This document shows positions 36,637 to 45,326 of a DNA stretch of 64,000 nucleotides, piece after piece; position 1 is the stretch's first letter, and each line of letters starts with the position of its first letter. The notes under the pieces were generated by a model. It was not told the DNA's origin. It ran no database searches and was given only the letters and a program-made list of their open reading frames with translations. Where the stretch lies: NCBI GenBank assembly GCA_964538375.1, contig CAZIFQ010000013.1, positions 23,540 to 87,539 on the forward strand, written 5' to 3'. The position numbers and the translations under genes were made by a program. The DNA comes from JAUUZQ01 sp964538375. Lineage in GTDB: Bacteria; Bacteroidota; Bacteroidia; Bacteroidales; GCA-2748055.

Positions 36637-36663
36637 AGACGCGCCACATGGTGCGTCTCTACA
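36637..36663. repeat. palindromic dispersed repeat, copy 2
   Basis: AGACGCGCC-ACAT-GGTGCGTCT followed by CTACA, one base in the stem different from the copy at 6024-6050. It lies in the 67-bp gap between two same-strand nuclease genes and may reduce read-through. Confidence 0.75.
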
Positions 36664-36670
36664 AAAACAA

Positions 36671-38890
36671 TTATTTAACAACAATCTTTCTGAAGACCTT
36701 CTGATCATCTTCCAGCTTAATATTCAGGATATATATCCCCGGTTCAAAATCATCTATCCTTATTTCAACGGTATGCGTATCCTTATTAGTATAAGAAGAT
36801 ACCATTCTTCCCGATCCATCAATAATGTTGACTTGAAGTATTTCTGTTTCCATTCCTGATGAGAGATATACTACATCAGAAGCCGGATTTGGATATACTT
36901 TCACCTCTTCATTAAAAATATCATTTTCAATAATTTGTGTACCCGGTGGATTCAAGAGGAAATCTCTGATTCGATCAGATTCCTGCTTATAAAGTCCGGC
37001 GATAGTCTGATCATGGATGATCAATGTATTCTCATCATTCTTACTTTCAGCAGAAGCGGTCCAGTTATGTGATCCAGTTATAACAGTTGCAGTTGCTTCA
37101 GCTGCATCAATTACCGCAAATTTATGATGAACAGTAGCCCCATCCGGCCATTCAGATGCATCGTGATTATTATATTCTAATATGTCCAATCCGGCATCGG
37201 TCAGGTAATCAAATTCACTGCCCGTATATTCAACATAATCAATCACTCCTTGTATCTCTGCTCCATTATTGCTGGCTGTTACAATGGCATCGCCCAGGGC
37301 ATTTTCTGTAAATGCCATCATTGCAAAATCGACTGTTGATTGCGCTCCCTTAATCACTTCAGAAATTTTAGAGGTAGTATGATCAGAGGGAGAGAAATAT
37401 AGTTCAATCCCTGTGCCGTGGATATTATACTGATGAGGAGAGTTGTCTTCTTTCTCTGCGCCACTTTTTGAGAGTTCAGGATTTGGTTCAACACCTTCTC
37501 CTCCCCAAAGCTCATTGAATTCAATCAAATACCCCATTGCAAGGGACTGATCCTGGATGGAAACCAGGTTATTAAAATCAAGAACGAGATTGTTGTAATT
37601 CGGATTTGTTGAACCGGTTACGACCCATGAATTATTCACACTCTCATGATCAACAATGATAAATTTATGATGCATGATTCCAGCTTGATCTATATCTATT
37701 CTCGGAATATCAGTGCCCTCTCCACCAGGTGCTGCAGCTGCCACATCAGCATCAGTAATAAATCTTACCTGTATCCCGTCTGCTGCAGCCTGTAACATAG
37801 CCTCTGCAATTCCACTATTATATCCCCCGGCCGCTTCAGCATGATCGGTAAAGTCATAAAATGCAATATCCAGGGTATGCTCAGCTATCTCAATATACTT
37901 AATAATGGTATCAGCCAAACTATGAGTAAACAAATCGGGAGAGTCTTCAAAAGTAGGATCCGTATAGGTTAGGTTAAAAGCAACATGTATTTCACCCGTG
38001 GATTCGGATGCTGTAATAAATGTCGTGAGTTTGCTCTCTGCTTCTCCCTCTGCTGATTCAGCGTATGCCCTCACGTATATAAGTGAGGCAGGAGCAAGAT
38101 TATCGATTAGGATTGAATGCTCAGTTGTCTCTCCGGGAACATCAAGCTGTCCCATTTCCAAAACATCAGTATACCCCCAGTAAAGGACTGTGCTGCTTTC
38201 AGAATTTGTTGACCAGCTGATTTCAATGGCAGTTTTTTCAACTGAAATAGCAAAGGGCTGTTTAGTAAAATATACCGGTGCCAATATTTGAATATCATTC
38301 AAATCACGCGGCTCCAGTTTAAAAAAATCGTAACTGAAACTCAGGTTACCTGTTATAGTATATTCCTGTCCCTCCTCGGGAGAATAAGGGACTCCGAGAT
38401 CATCAATTACCAGTGTCCCGCTCTGATCCTCAACCTCCCATTCTCCAAAACTCAGGTTATCATTTGTACAGATAACATTTTCGATGGTAAGCAGGCAACT
38501 TTCCCATCCTTCGCCTACTTCCTCAGCAGTTATTACAACAGGTTCAGGAATCGGATTTCCTGAGGATACAACACTATAGTCACTTACATCCTTTATCTCT
38601 GTCCACCCATAATACTCTTCAACAAGTCCTGTAAACGAGACTGTATCTCCTAACCTTGGTATGGGGTCCCTGCCGGGATCATATACATATATACCACACC
38701 ATTCATCTGCATTGTCCCTGATAAAGAATCCTTCTTTATACACACCTGTAACGGCACCATTTGTGGAAATTGTTTGATTATTATAAGGACTTGCTGCAGC
38801 TTCTCCCTGGATATCAGAGATGCTTAATAATTGGGAAGACGCATTCATCCCCATACCCAACAGGATAGCAATAAACAGGAATTTTGGCAT
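36671..38890 (-). CDS. secreted phospholipase D-type nuclease, OB-fold and T9SS domains
   Basis: 739 residues: signal peptide, OB-fold-like domain (about 20-205; TGLVEEYYGWTEI), fibronectin-III-like domain (about 215-300), two PLD repeats and a T9SS type A domain (about 665-739; YPNPASDVVYLSS). Both HKD motifs are intact: HHKFIIVD with GSTNPN, and HHKFAVID with GSHNWT, so one chain makes a full active site. PLD-type enzymes with this layout include nonspecific phosphodiesterases/nucleases; the OB fold and neighbours favour DNA or RNA over lipid. It starts 10 bp after the upstream endonuclease I gene. Confidence 0.9.
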   Translation of the reverse strand: MPKFLFIAILLGMGMNASSQLLSISDIQGEAAASPYNNQTISTNGAVTGVYKEGFFIRDNADEWCGIYVYDPGRDPIPRLGDTVSFTGLVEEYYGWTEIKDVSDYSVVSSGNPIPEPVVITAEEVGEGWESCLLTIENVICTNDNLSFGEWEVEDQSGTLVIDDLGVPYSPEEGQEYTITGNLSFSYDFFKLEPRDLNDIQILAPVYFTKQPFAISVEKTAIEISWSTNSESSTVLYWGYTDVLEMGQLDVPGETTEHSILIDNLAPASLIYVRAYAESAEGEAESKLTTFITASESTGEIHVAFNLTYTDPTFEDSPDLFTHSLADTIIKYIEIAEHTLDIAFYDFTDHAEAAGGYNSGIAEAMLQAAADGIQVRFITDADVAAAAPGGEGTDIPRIDIDQAGIMHHKFIIVDHESVNNSWVVTGSTNPNYNNLVLDFNNLVSIQDQSLAMGYLIEFNELWGGEGVEPNPELSKSGAEKEDNSPHQYNIHGTGIELYFSPSDHTTSKISEVIKGAQSTVDFAMMAFTENALGDAIVTASNNGAEIQGVIDYVEYTGSEFDYLTDAGLDILEYNNHDASEWPDGATVHHKFAVIDAAEATATVITGSHNWTASAESKNDENTLIIHDQTIAGLYKQESDRIRDFLLNPPGTQIIENDIFNEEVKVYPNPASDVVYLSSGMETEILQVNIIDGSGRMVSSYTNKDTHTVEIRIDDFEPGIYILNIKLEDDQKVFRKIVVK

Positions 38891-38900
38891 GACTCAATTT

Positions 38901-41066
38901 TTATTTTGAAATGCTGAAAATATCTTGAATAACTAAATCTTTTGCGTTCAGTTTAAGAATATAAACCCCACTGCTCATGAAGCTTATATCAATAGATAAT
39001 TGGGAGGTATAGTCCTCAACCTGGTATGAACGCATCAGCCGTCCTTGCAGATCAAATAGCTGAACGAAATTCGGGTGTACATTTCCGGGAAATTCAATAT
39101 TGAGCACATCGGATGCCGGGTTCGGAAAAAGCAGCAACTCTTCCAACTTCAAATTTGCTACATCAACGCTGGTGTAATCTGAATGAAAGTCAAAAGTAGT
39201 CTCCGAAATTGTGTTCCCTTGTAAATCTGCAATATTTGATACTGTTATAGTATAATCATCCTCCATCAAACCGCTAACAAGAAGTTGAACTTTTGTATCG
39301 TTATAAAGATAGGCGCCCGTAATAGTAACTCCGCCGTCAATTGAATAATTTGACACCAATTCGGCGCTGGTTTTATCCAATTTTTCATTGAAGCTGACTT
39401 CTATCCAGTTTGCACTGGTAACTGCCACAGCTGCTAATATTGGAGGATCATTATCTTCACCCACATCAATATCATCAATGCTATTGATAAGCATCTGAAA
39501 GCTGTTGTATGCACTTATCACCCCGGTAACATTTACTGTCCCTGACGGCACCATTTCGCCTCCAAGCCGTGAGTTATATCTCGAATACACCACCATCGTA
39601 TTGGCACCATCTGTAAAATGCAGTTCCGATTGATCGAGAGAGATTTTAGTATCTCCTTCTAAAAAAGTAACGTTCTCAATCGTTACCAGCATACCTTCAT
39701 AATCTTCATTGGCCTCAGCAATGGTAATCACCGGCGGATCAACAGGAGTATTCTTGTAATAAACATAGGTATGGCTAACATCCGTAATTTCAGTCAACCC
39801 AATATATTCATCAACTTTTCCTGTCACAACAATCGAGTCTCCTATTTCACCACGTCGAATACTATAAACGGCGATTCCTTCACGCTTTCCTGATCCATTT
39901 TGCATGTAGAATGTATTGTCAAAATTTGCAGTTACAATACCGCCAATACTCACAGTGGAGTTATCCATTGGTGAAGCTGATCCTGTCCCCTGAACAGCAC
40001 TGATCTCAGTTAATGAAAGATTAGTCGGTATGGTATAAGTCCCACGAAGAGATTCGGTGGTACTGCCATCGCCGGCAACAATCTTGTAATACACCATGTC
40101 TCCGGCACTAAAGCCACTCAAACTAAAATCTCCTGACCAAAGATTTCCTGCATTGCTTAAGGTCACGACCTCTGTTTCAGCATCCCATTCTGTGCCATAA
40201 TATAATGTTGCATTTGTATTTCCGCTTATAGTTACAGAAAGTGGCGTACTTGATCCAGCCAGTGGGTATTTCTCTTCCAGCTCAAGACTTCCTATGGAGA
40301 TTCCCGGAACAGAAGCACTTACCCAAATAAGATTGGCAAACTCCGGATTATCGATAAAAGGATTCCTGTTTCCCTGTGCCTGGTGCACCCGCTCATTCCT
40401 TCTTCGCTCAAAATATGTAGGTGGAAAATCATTGTTCCACTGCAGCAGGGTTGACAGTTTACCATGTTCTGCATTCGCAGAGGTATTTACTGCATCAACC
40501 ACTTCAAGGTCCAGCTCTCCATCAGTGCCTTCATATCGTACAGCCATATAAAAAATGGTTCTTGCCACTTCGCCTTTTGCAGCATCAGAGGGTTCAAAGC
40601 GAGGGGATTTATAATATGCCTCTGCCTCTCCGATGAAAGTTCCGTAAAAAGAACACGTATCAAAATCGTAATTCGACCTGAGAATATTAACGCTGGCATC
40701 TGCCGCGTGAAGATTATAGGCATCACCATCCATGGGGCGAATATCTAAGAAATCACCATGTGATTTCGCCCATACATGTTCCCTGTTTATATTATCTCCT
40801 CCTGTTCCCCATGTAGGAGTTTTCACTTGAGAACGTTTCGTATAAAAAAGAAGCAGATTATTTGAATTATCCGGGTCTTCGTCTGCGTAATTCAGGATAG
40901 ACTTGGCATCGCTATAGCTAAAATCAATGTGGCCACTGATGATATTGTGTAATGCTGTCTTCAGTTCTACCCCGTTTTTTCCTTCTGTTCCGTTGTAATA
41001 CCCTGGCTCCTGGGCCATGCTTATTACAGACGTGAATACAAATATCAGAATGATTGCTTTCTTCAT
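38901..41066 (-). CDS. secreted endonuclease I with OB-fold and T9SS sorting domain
   Basis: 721 residues: signal peptide (MKKAIILIFVFTSVISMAQ), endonuclease I domain (about 20-255) with NREHVWAKSHG and HAADASVNILRSN, an immunoglobulin-like spacer (about 265-345), an OB-fold-like domain (about 350-545; TGKVDEYIGLTEI), a Big/cadherin-like domain (about 555-640) and T9SS type A (about 645-721; FPNPASDVLNIEF). It is longer than the endonuclease at 35533-36603 by the OB and spacer domains. It begins 5 bp after the TonB-dependent receptor gene, so both are on one transcript. Confidence 0.91.
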   Translation of the reverse strand: MKKAIILIFVFTSVISMAQEPGYYNGTEGKNGVELKTALHNIISGHIDFSYSDAKSILNYADEDPDNSNNLLLFYTKRSQVKTPTWGTGGDNINREHVWAKSHGDFLDIRPMDGDAYNLHAADASVNILRSNYDFDTCSFYGTFIGEAEAYYKSPRFEPSDAAKGEVARTIFYMAVRYEGTDGELDLEVVDAVNTSANAEHGKLSTLLQWNNDFPPTYFERRRNERVHQAQGNRNPFIDNPEFANLIWVSASVPGISIGSLELEEKYPLAGSSTPLSVTISGNTNATLYYGTEWDAETEVVTLSNAGNLWSGDFSLSGFSAGDMVYYKIVAGDGSTTESLRGTYTIPTNLSLTEISAVQGTGSASPMDNSTVSIGGIVTANFDNTFYMQNGSGKREGIAVYSIRRGEIGDSIVVTGKVDEYIGLTEITDVSHTYVYYKNTPVDPPVITIAEANEDYEGMLVTIENVTFLEGDTKISLDQSELHFTDGANTMVVYSRYNSRLGGEMVPSGTVNVTGVISAYNSFQMLINSIDDIDVGEDNDPPILAAVAVTSANWIEVSFNEKLDKTSAELVSNYSIDGGVTITGAYLYNDTKVQLLVSGLMEDDYTITVSNIADLQGNTISETTFDFHSDYTSVDVANLKLEELLLFPNPASDVLNIEFPGNVHPNFVQLFDLQGRLMRSYQVEDYTSQLSIDISFMSSGVYILKLNAKDLVIQDIFSISK

Positions 41067-41071
41067 ATATG

Positions 41072-43801
41072 CTAAAATAAATATTGAATTGATACACTAT
41101 ACCTTCTTCCCTGTCCCATGAATACTGAAGCTGAACGGGCATCAAAGCCAGCAGGATTAGTCCCGTTATAGCCGTCATTATTTTGTGCCGTAGCTATATA
41201 TGTTGTATTTAATGCATTTAAAACATTGGCCCTTAACTGAATATTATTTCCATTCTTTATTCTCAGTCGATACCCTGCATGAAAATCCAACAGTCCGTAG
41301 GCCGGTATTTTCCATGATTCGATGGGTTCAACATCCAGCGAAACAGGATCAAATTGAGCATAATATCTTGCAAAATAAGTAAACCTGGCCTTAACATAAA
41401 AATTATCAAGGGGCTCCCATCTCAGCTCTCCCGCAAACTGTGTCTGTGCAGAATTTCCCACATGCACACCTATGGCATTGAAATAAATCTCAGCGACAAC
41501 ATTGTTATAGTCATCAATGATCTGTGCAGTATCCTCAGAATTCCATCTCCAGTCTCCCAAGGAAGCAAGGCCCTGGAATTCCAACCTGTTACTAAATTTC
41601 AATACAAAATCCAATTCTACTCCCTTGTGAATGGCGTCCATCCCATTGATGTTAACAGACTGTTCTTCGAATTCTCCCGGCGAAATCTCAACCATAACCT
41701 TCGATGCCTGGTCAACAGGCTTGTTCTCCCATGCTGTATAATAAGCATTAATATTTGCAGAGAAATAGCCGCTTGTATAGCTGTATCCAAATTCAAATGC
41801 TTTTACCAATTCATTCTTTATTTCCCTGTAAAGTTTATTATCGTAGTCAAATACATTGTTCATACGAGGCGCTTTACTGAGGTAACCCAGGTTTACAAAA
41901 GCATTCATCCTCTCTGTAAAATTGTAATTTAGTCCCCCTTTTATGGTTACACCCGGAAAACTATGGAACCCGTTTTCCTTATTTTTTATAGCCGGATTTA
42001 TACCATACATATAATTAATCTCCTTGTAAGAGGTTACTGAGCTTGTAAGGTTAATAAATGCAGACACTCTATTATGCTTATATTCTGATTGTAAGAACAA
42101 TCCTCCCCAGCGCACAAGTCCATCATAATAAAAGTTATTCTTATCTCCTTCAAACAACATGGTACTTGCAAGTGGATTATCTGCTGCCCAATCAATGCTT
42201 GGATCTGTAAAGTCTGTATTGTCCGGGGCAACATAATCTGCTCCCATTAAATCATATACCTTTTCGTAATGTGTACCTTTATAGTAGCGTAGATCTAATC
42301 CACCGGAGAAGTTTATTTTTGCATTTGGCCTGTAATTAAGGGTTGAAAGCAGACCTGTCCAGAAATGCTCATTGACCAACATCCTCATATAGTTTGATGC
42401 ACCGCGTAACTCATCACTATATATCGGACTAATGGCACCATCACCAATATTGCTGTCGTAAACAAATTGAAAATCCTTTAAGCCATCATCATTGGGGGTA
42501 GTTGTATGCTTTTCCCTGATTCCCCCGCCTCTTCCAATGGAAACATAGGCAATATTTGACATATACAATTTGTCGTTGATACTCCAAAAATCCTTTAAGG
42601 TAAACTGCGGTTTATGGTATATATTTATTCTCTCATTCATAAATTCTGACTCTGCACCAGGATTATCCAGGGTGCGGGCCAGGTATCCTGCATGTTGATT
42701 AAACCTTAATCCGCGACCAATTCCTTCATCTGCTTTGCTCCTGTTATCGCTAACAATCAGACTATCTCCGGAACTCATTTCAGCATCATAGGCAAGTTTT
42801 ATTCCCAGGCTCTCAGCATAAGCAGAATCATATACTGCCAGGGGCAATTTATATGATCTTTGTCCATGACTTTGAGGGGCCCCGTATCCGGATAAGGAAA
42901 TAATATGATTGCCAATTTTTTTATCGATTTTCAAATAATAGAAGAATCCTTCGGTCCAGTTATTGTCAACCCAGCCATTCCCTCTTTTATAAGAACCAGC
43001 CGCAGATATTCCCCAGCCATTTTTCAATTGACCGGTATTGTATCCAAAGGTAGAACGCAGATAACCATTAGATCCAACTTCCTGTTTAAAACTGCCACCC
43101 TTTTTTGAATCCAGGCCACGGGTGATAATGTTAATCGTACCACCAACTGAGGGAAGCGCTAATTTTGAAGCACCCAAACCTCTTTGTACCTGGATGGAAC
43201 GGGTCACCGCGTCCAGTCCAAACCAATTCGACCAATATACATGGCCGGTTTCCATATCGTTGACAGGAACACCATCAAGCAATACACCGACATTTCTTGA
43301 GCTAAAACCACGGATTGTAACCTGCGCATCTCCGTCTCCTCCGCCTTCTTGTGTAGCATAAACGCCCGGGGTTGAGTTAAGAAGCATAGGTATATCCTGT
43401 GCAGCCAGGTTTTCCTGGAGCTTTTTGGGAGAGATAGTTGTAAAAGCTACCGGTGTTTCCCTCGACCTGGCCACATCAGCCACAATAACAACTTCGCCAA
43501 TCGTTAAGGGGGTAAGGCCTATATCAATGATCTGGTTTCTTGAACCCAGGTTTATCTCTTTGGTCATGGTTTCAAATCCAACATAGGAAAACGAAACTGT
43601 GTACTGCCCTGCCGGAAGCTCCAACTTATAGCTGCCATCCAGATCTGTAATTACACCATGGCCCGGGCCATAAATCACATGCGCACCTAACAATGTTTCA
43701 GATTCATCTGAAATATTAAATACCTTGCCTGTAATTGAATACGTTTGAGAGAAGCCGGCCATGCTTATCCCCAGCAGAAGAAGTATTATTTTACTTTTCA
43801 T
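41072..43801 (-). CDS. TonB-dependent receptor of the nuclease cluster
   Basis: 909 residues from MKSKIILLLLGISMAGFSQ (an in-frame ATG 20 codons upstream gives no signal peptide). A carboxypeptidase-regulatory-like domain (about 20-105), plug (about 115-230; VTIRGFSSRNVGVLLDGVPVND) and a 22-strand barrel ending in ...YSVSIQYLF follow. There is no SusD partner; instead the genes on either side encode T9SS nucleases and surface proteins, so nucleic-acid fragments, nucleosides or phosphate-linked products are likely cargo. This is an inference from context. An inverted repeat at 43833-43857 precedes it. Confidence 0.92.
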   Translation of the reverse strand: MKSKIILLLLGISMAGFSQTYSITGKVFNISDESETLLGAHVIYGPGHGVITDLDGSYKLELPAGQYTVSFSYVGFETMTKEINLGSRNQIIDIGLTPLTIGEVVIVADVARSRETPVAFTTISPKKLQENLAAQDIPMLLNSTPGVYATQEGGGDGDAQVTIRGFSSRNVGVLLDGVPVNDMETGHVYWSNWFGLDAVTRSIQVQRGLGASKLALPSVGGTINIITRGLDSKKGGSFKQEVGSNGYLRSTFGYNTGQLKNGWGISAAGSYKRGNGWVDNNWTEGFFYYLKIDKKIGNHIISLSGYGAPQSHGQRSYKLPLAVYDSAYAESLGIKLAYDAEMSSGDSLIVSDNRSKADEGIGRGLRFNQHAGYLARTLDNPGAESEFMNERINIYHKPQFTLKDFWSINDKLYMSNIAYVSIGRGGGIREKHTTTPNDDGLKDFQFVYDSNIGDGAISPIYSDELRGASNYMRMLVNEHFWTGLLSTLNYRPNAKINFSGGLDLRYYKGTHYEKVYDLMGADYVAPDNTDFTDPSIDWAADNPLASTMLFEGDKNNFYYDGLVRWGGLFLQSEYKHNRVSAFINLTSSVTSYKEINYMYGINPAIKNKENGFHSFPGVTIKGGLNYNFTERMNAFVNLGYLSKAPRMNNVFDYDNKLYREIKNELVKAFEFGYSYTSGYFSANINAYYTAWENKPVDQASKVMVEISPGEFEEQSVNINGMDAIHKGVELDFVLKFSNRLEFQGLASLGDWRWNSEDTAQIIDDYNNVVAEIYFNAIGVHVGNSAQTQFAGELRWEPLDNFYVKARFTYFARYYAQFDPVSLDVEPIESWKIPAYGLLDFHAGYRLRIKNGNNIQLRANVLNALNTTYIATAQNNDGYNGTNPAGFDARSASVFMGQGRRYSVSIQYLF

Positions 43802-43832
43802 CAATTGGATGCTTTGTTGAGTAATAAATTGC

Positions 43833-43857
43833 CCCGAAAGCAGTGTTGCGTTTCGGG
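43833..43857 (-). terminator. hairpin between the lamin-tail and receptor genes
   Basis: CCCGAAA and TTTCGGG arms (7 bp) around an 11-nt loop. On the minus strand it is followed by AATTTATT, not a clean U-tract, so it may be a partial terminator or a processing/stability hairpin that sets receptor dosage. Confidence 0.4.
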
Positions 43858-43872
43858 ACAATCAGATATAAT

Positions 43873-45174
43873 TTATTTAACGAGTAATTTAAGTGATTCG
43901 GACATCCGATCCTCATAGATAACATTCAGTATGTAGACTCCATTGAGATCGCTGTCAATATCCAAATTTTGTTGATAGAGGGGGGTAGAATATTCTTTCT
44001 TCATTACAAGCTGACCTACCAGGTTAGTCAGGTAAACAGCTGAAATTCCCTTTTCACTTTCAATCCGAAATTGATTGTCTGTAACCGGATTTGGATAAAC
44101 TCCCAAAGAGCTTTGCAGATATGAGCTCACTCCCACCTCATTGTCGGTAACAATCACCTTGCAATTTAAAGGGCCCAATTGAGAATATCCATCAGTAACA
44201 TTGATTGTAATATCAAAAGTATCTTTCAATGCCGGCGCAAGTCCTGTTTCATCCACCATGCTGAGAACTCCGGTTGAAGGGTCAAGAGAAAATGGTTCAT
44301 AGCGAATATTTTCAATATATATGAAGTTTCCGGCATCCATATAAAAGGTTAAGACATCTTGTTCAGCATCAGTAGCTGTAATAGTCACCACTTCAGTGCC
44401 ATTTGTCGCAGTTGGACTTACCGCCCAGGTTAGTTTCTCATTGGTACGCACCGGGGTTTCATTGGCAGGGGCATTATCAAATTCGTGCCAGCCCAGGTGA
44501 TCAAAAGTATTTGCTGATAGCGTATCATACTCAGCAAGAGGATCAAAAAAGTCAAGATTTTCTATCACACCTGTTTCTATATTTGATTTTCTTATCATAG
44601 TATGGTCCGCTGTAATAGCAATCCCTAAACCTGAAAAATAGGGAAAGGTGTTGGTCCATGCTTCCACTGTAGAGCCACCAACAGCAGGTGCTAATGCAGG
44701 AGCCGGAGTACCCCATCTTGCAAAAATGTCTTGTATAGAATACTCTCCTTCACCTTCATATTTTTCGAGTACAACAGCATCGTTACCATTAAAATACATT
44801 GAGTAGGAAACTTCATATTCCGGACAAAGAAAGGCATCTGCCCTCTGCTGTAACTGCTCCCAAACCGGCGCATCCTGTCCGGTTCCATCAGGGTTCCTTT
44901 GATCAATTACAACCACAAAGGTCTGATATGGCTCCAAGGTTTCATCTGGAAGGTTAGCTACAAATTGGTCAGCAGGTGGCGTAGAATATGTGCCATTTGA
45001 ATAGCGAATCAGCCGGAATTGGTAAAGGTCAATCGGCTCATCTGTAGGATTAAATATTTCAAGGGCCTTGTTATTGGACCAGCCTTCCACATATTCTGAA
45101 ATAATTAATTCCGACTGTGCAAAAGCTCCGACACTAAAGCCTGCCAGCAAAATAAAGCTTAATATTTTTTTCAT
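43873..45174 (-). CDS. lamin-tail domain protein with T9SS sorting domain
   Basis: 433 residues from MKKILSFILLAGFSVGAFAQ. The lamin-tail domain covers about 20-190 (SELIISEYVEGWSNNKALEIFNPTDEPIDL ... FNGNDAVVLEKY; key E-Y-x-E-G...K-x-x-E-I-x-N). A cadherin-like domain (about 245-340) and a T9SS type A domain (about 355-433; YPNPVTDNQFRIE) follow. Lamin-tail domains commonly accompany secreted nucleases and phosphatases as binding modules. No catalytic motif is present here, so it may be an adaptor for the neighbouring nucleases. Confidence 0.87.
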   Translation of the reverse strand: MKKILSFILLAGFSVGAFAQSELIISEYVEGWSNNKALEIFNPTDEPIDLYQFRLIRYSNGTYSTPPADQFVANLPDETLEPYQTFVVVIDQRNPDGTGQDAPVWEQLQQRADAFLCPEYEVSYSMYFNGNDAVVLEKYEGEGEYSIQDIFARWGTPAPALAPAVGGSTVEAWTNTFPYFSGLGIAITADHTMIRKSNIETGVIENLDFFDPLAEYDTLSANTFDHLGWHEFDNAPANETPVRTNEKLTWAVSPTATNGTEVVTITATDAEQDVLTFYMDAGNFIYIENIRYEPFSLDPSTGVLSMVDETGLAPALKDTFDITINVTDGYSQLGPLNCKVIVTDNEVGVSSYLQSSLGVYPNPVTDNQFRIESEKGISAVYLTNLVGQLVMKKEYSTPLYQQNLDIDSDLNGVYILNVIYEDRMSESLKLLVK

Positions 45175-45271
45175 AATCTTTCGTATAATAATGTTTGTTA
45201 TATACTTGAACGGTAGCAAGAGAAGGATATATTATCCAATCATACTTTGCAAAGCCGTATCAACAAAAGGT

Positions 45272-45305
45272 AAAAAAGGGGGTCGTATTACAGGCCCCCT
45301 TTTTT
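45272..45305 (-). terminator. intrinsic terminator after the 912-residue surface-protein gene
   Basis: AAAAAAGGGGG and CCCCCTTTTTT arms (11 bp) around a 12-nt loop, with a T-run on the minus strand. It separates the first gene of the cluster (48065-45327) from the next. Confidence 0.85.
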
Positions 45306-45326
45306 ATTATTAAGATATCTCCGTGA

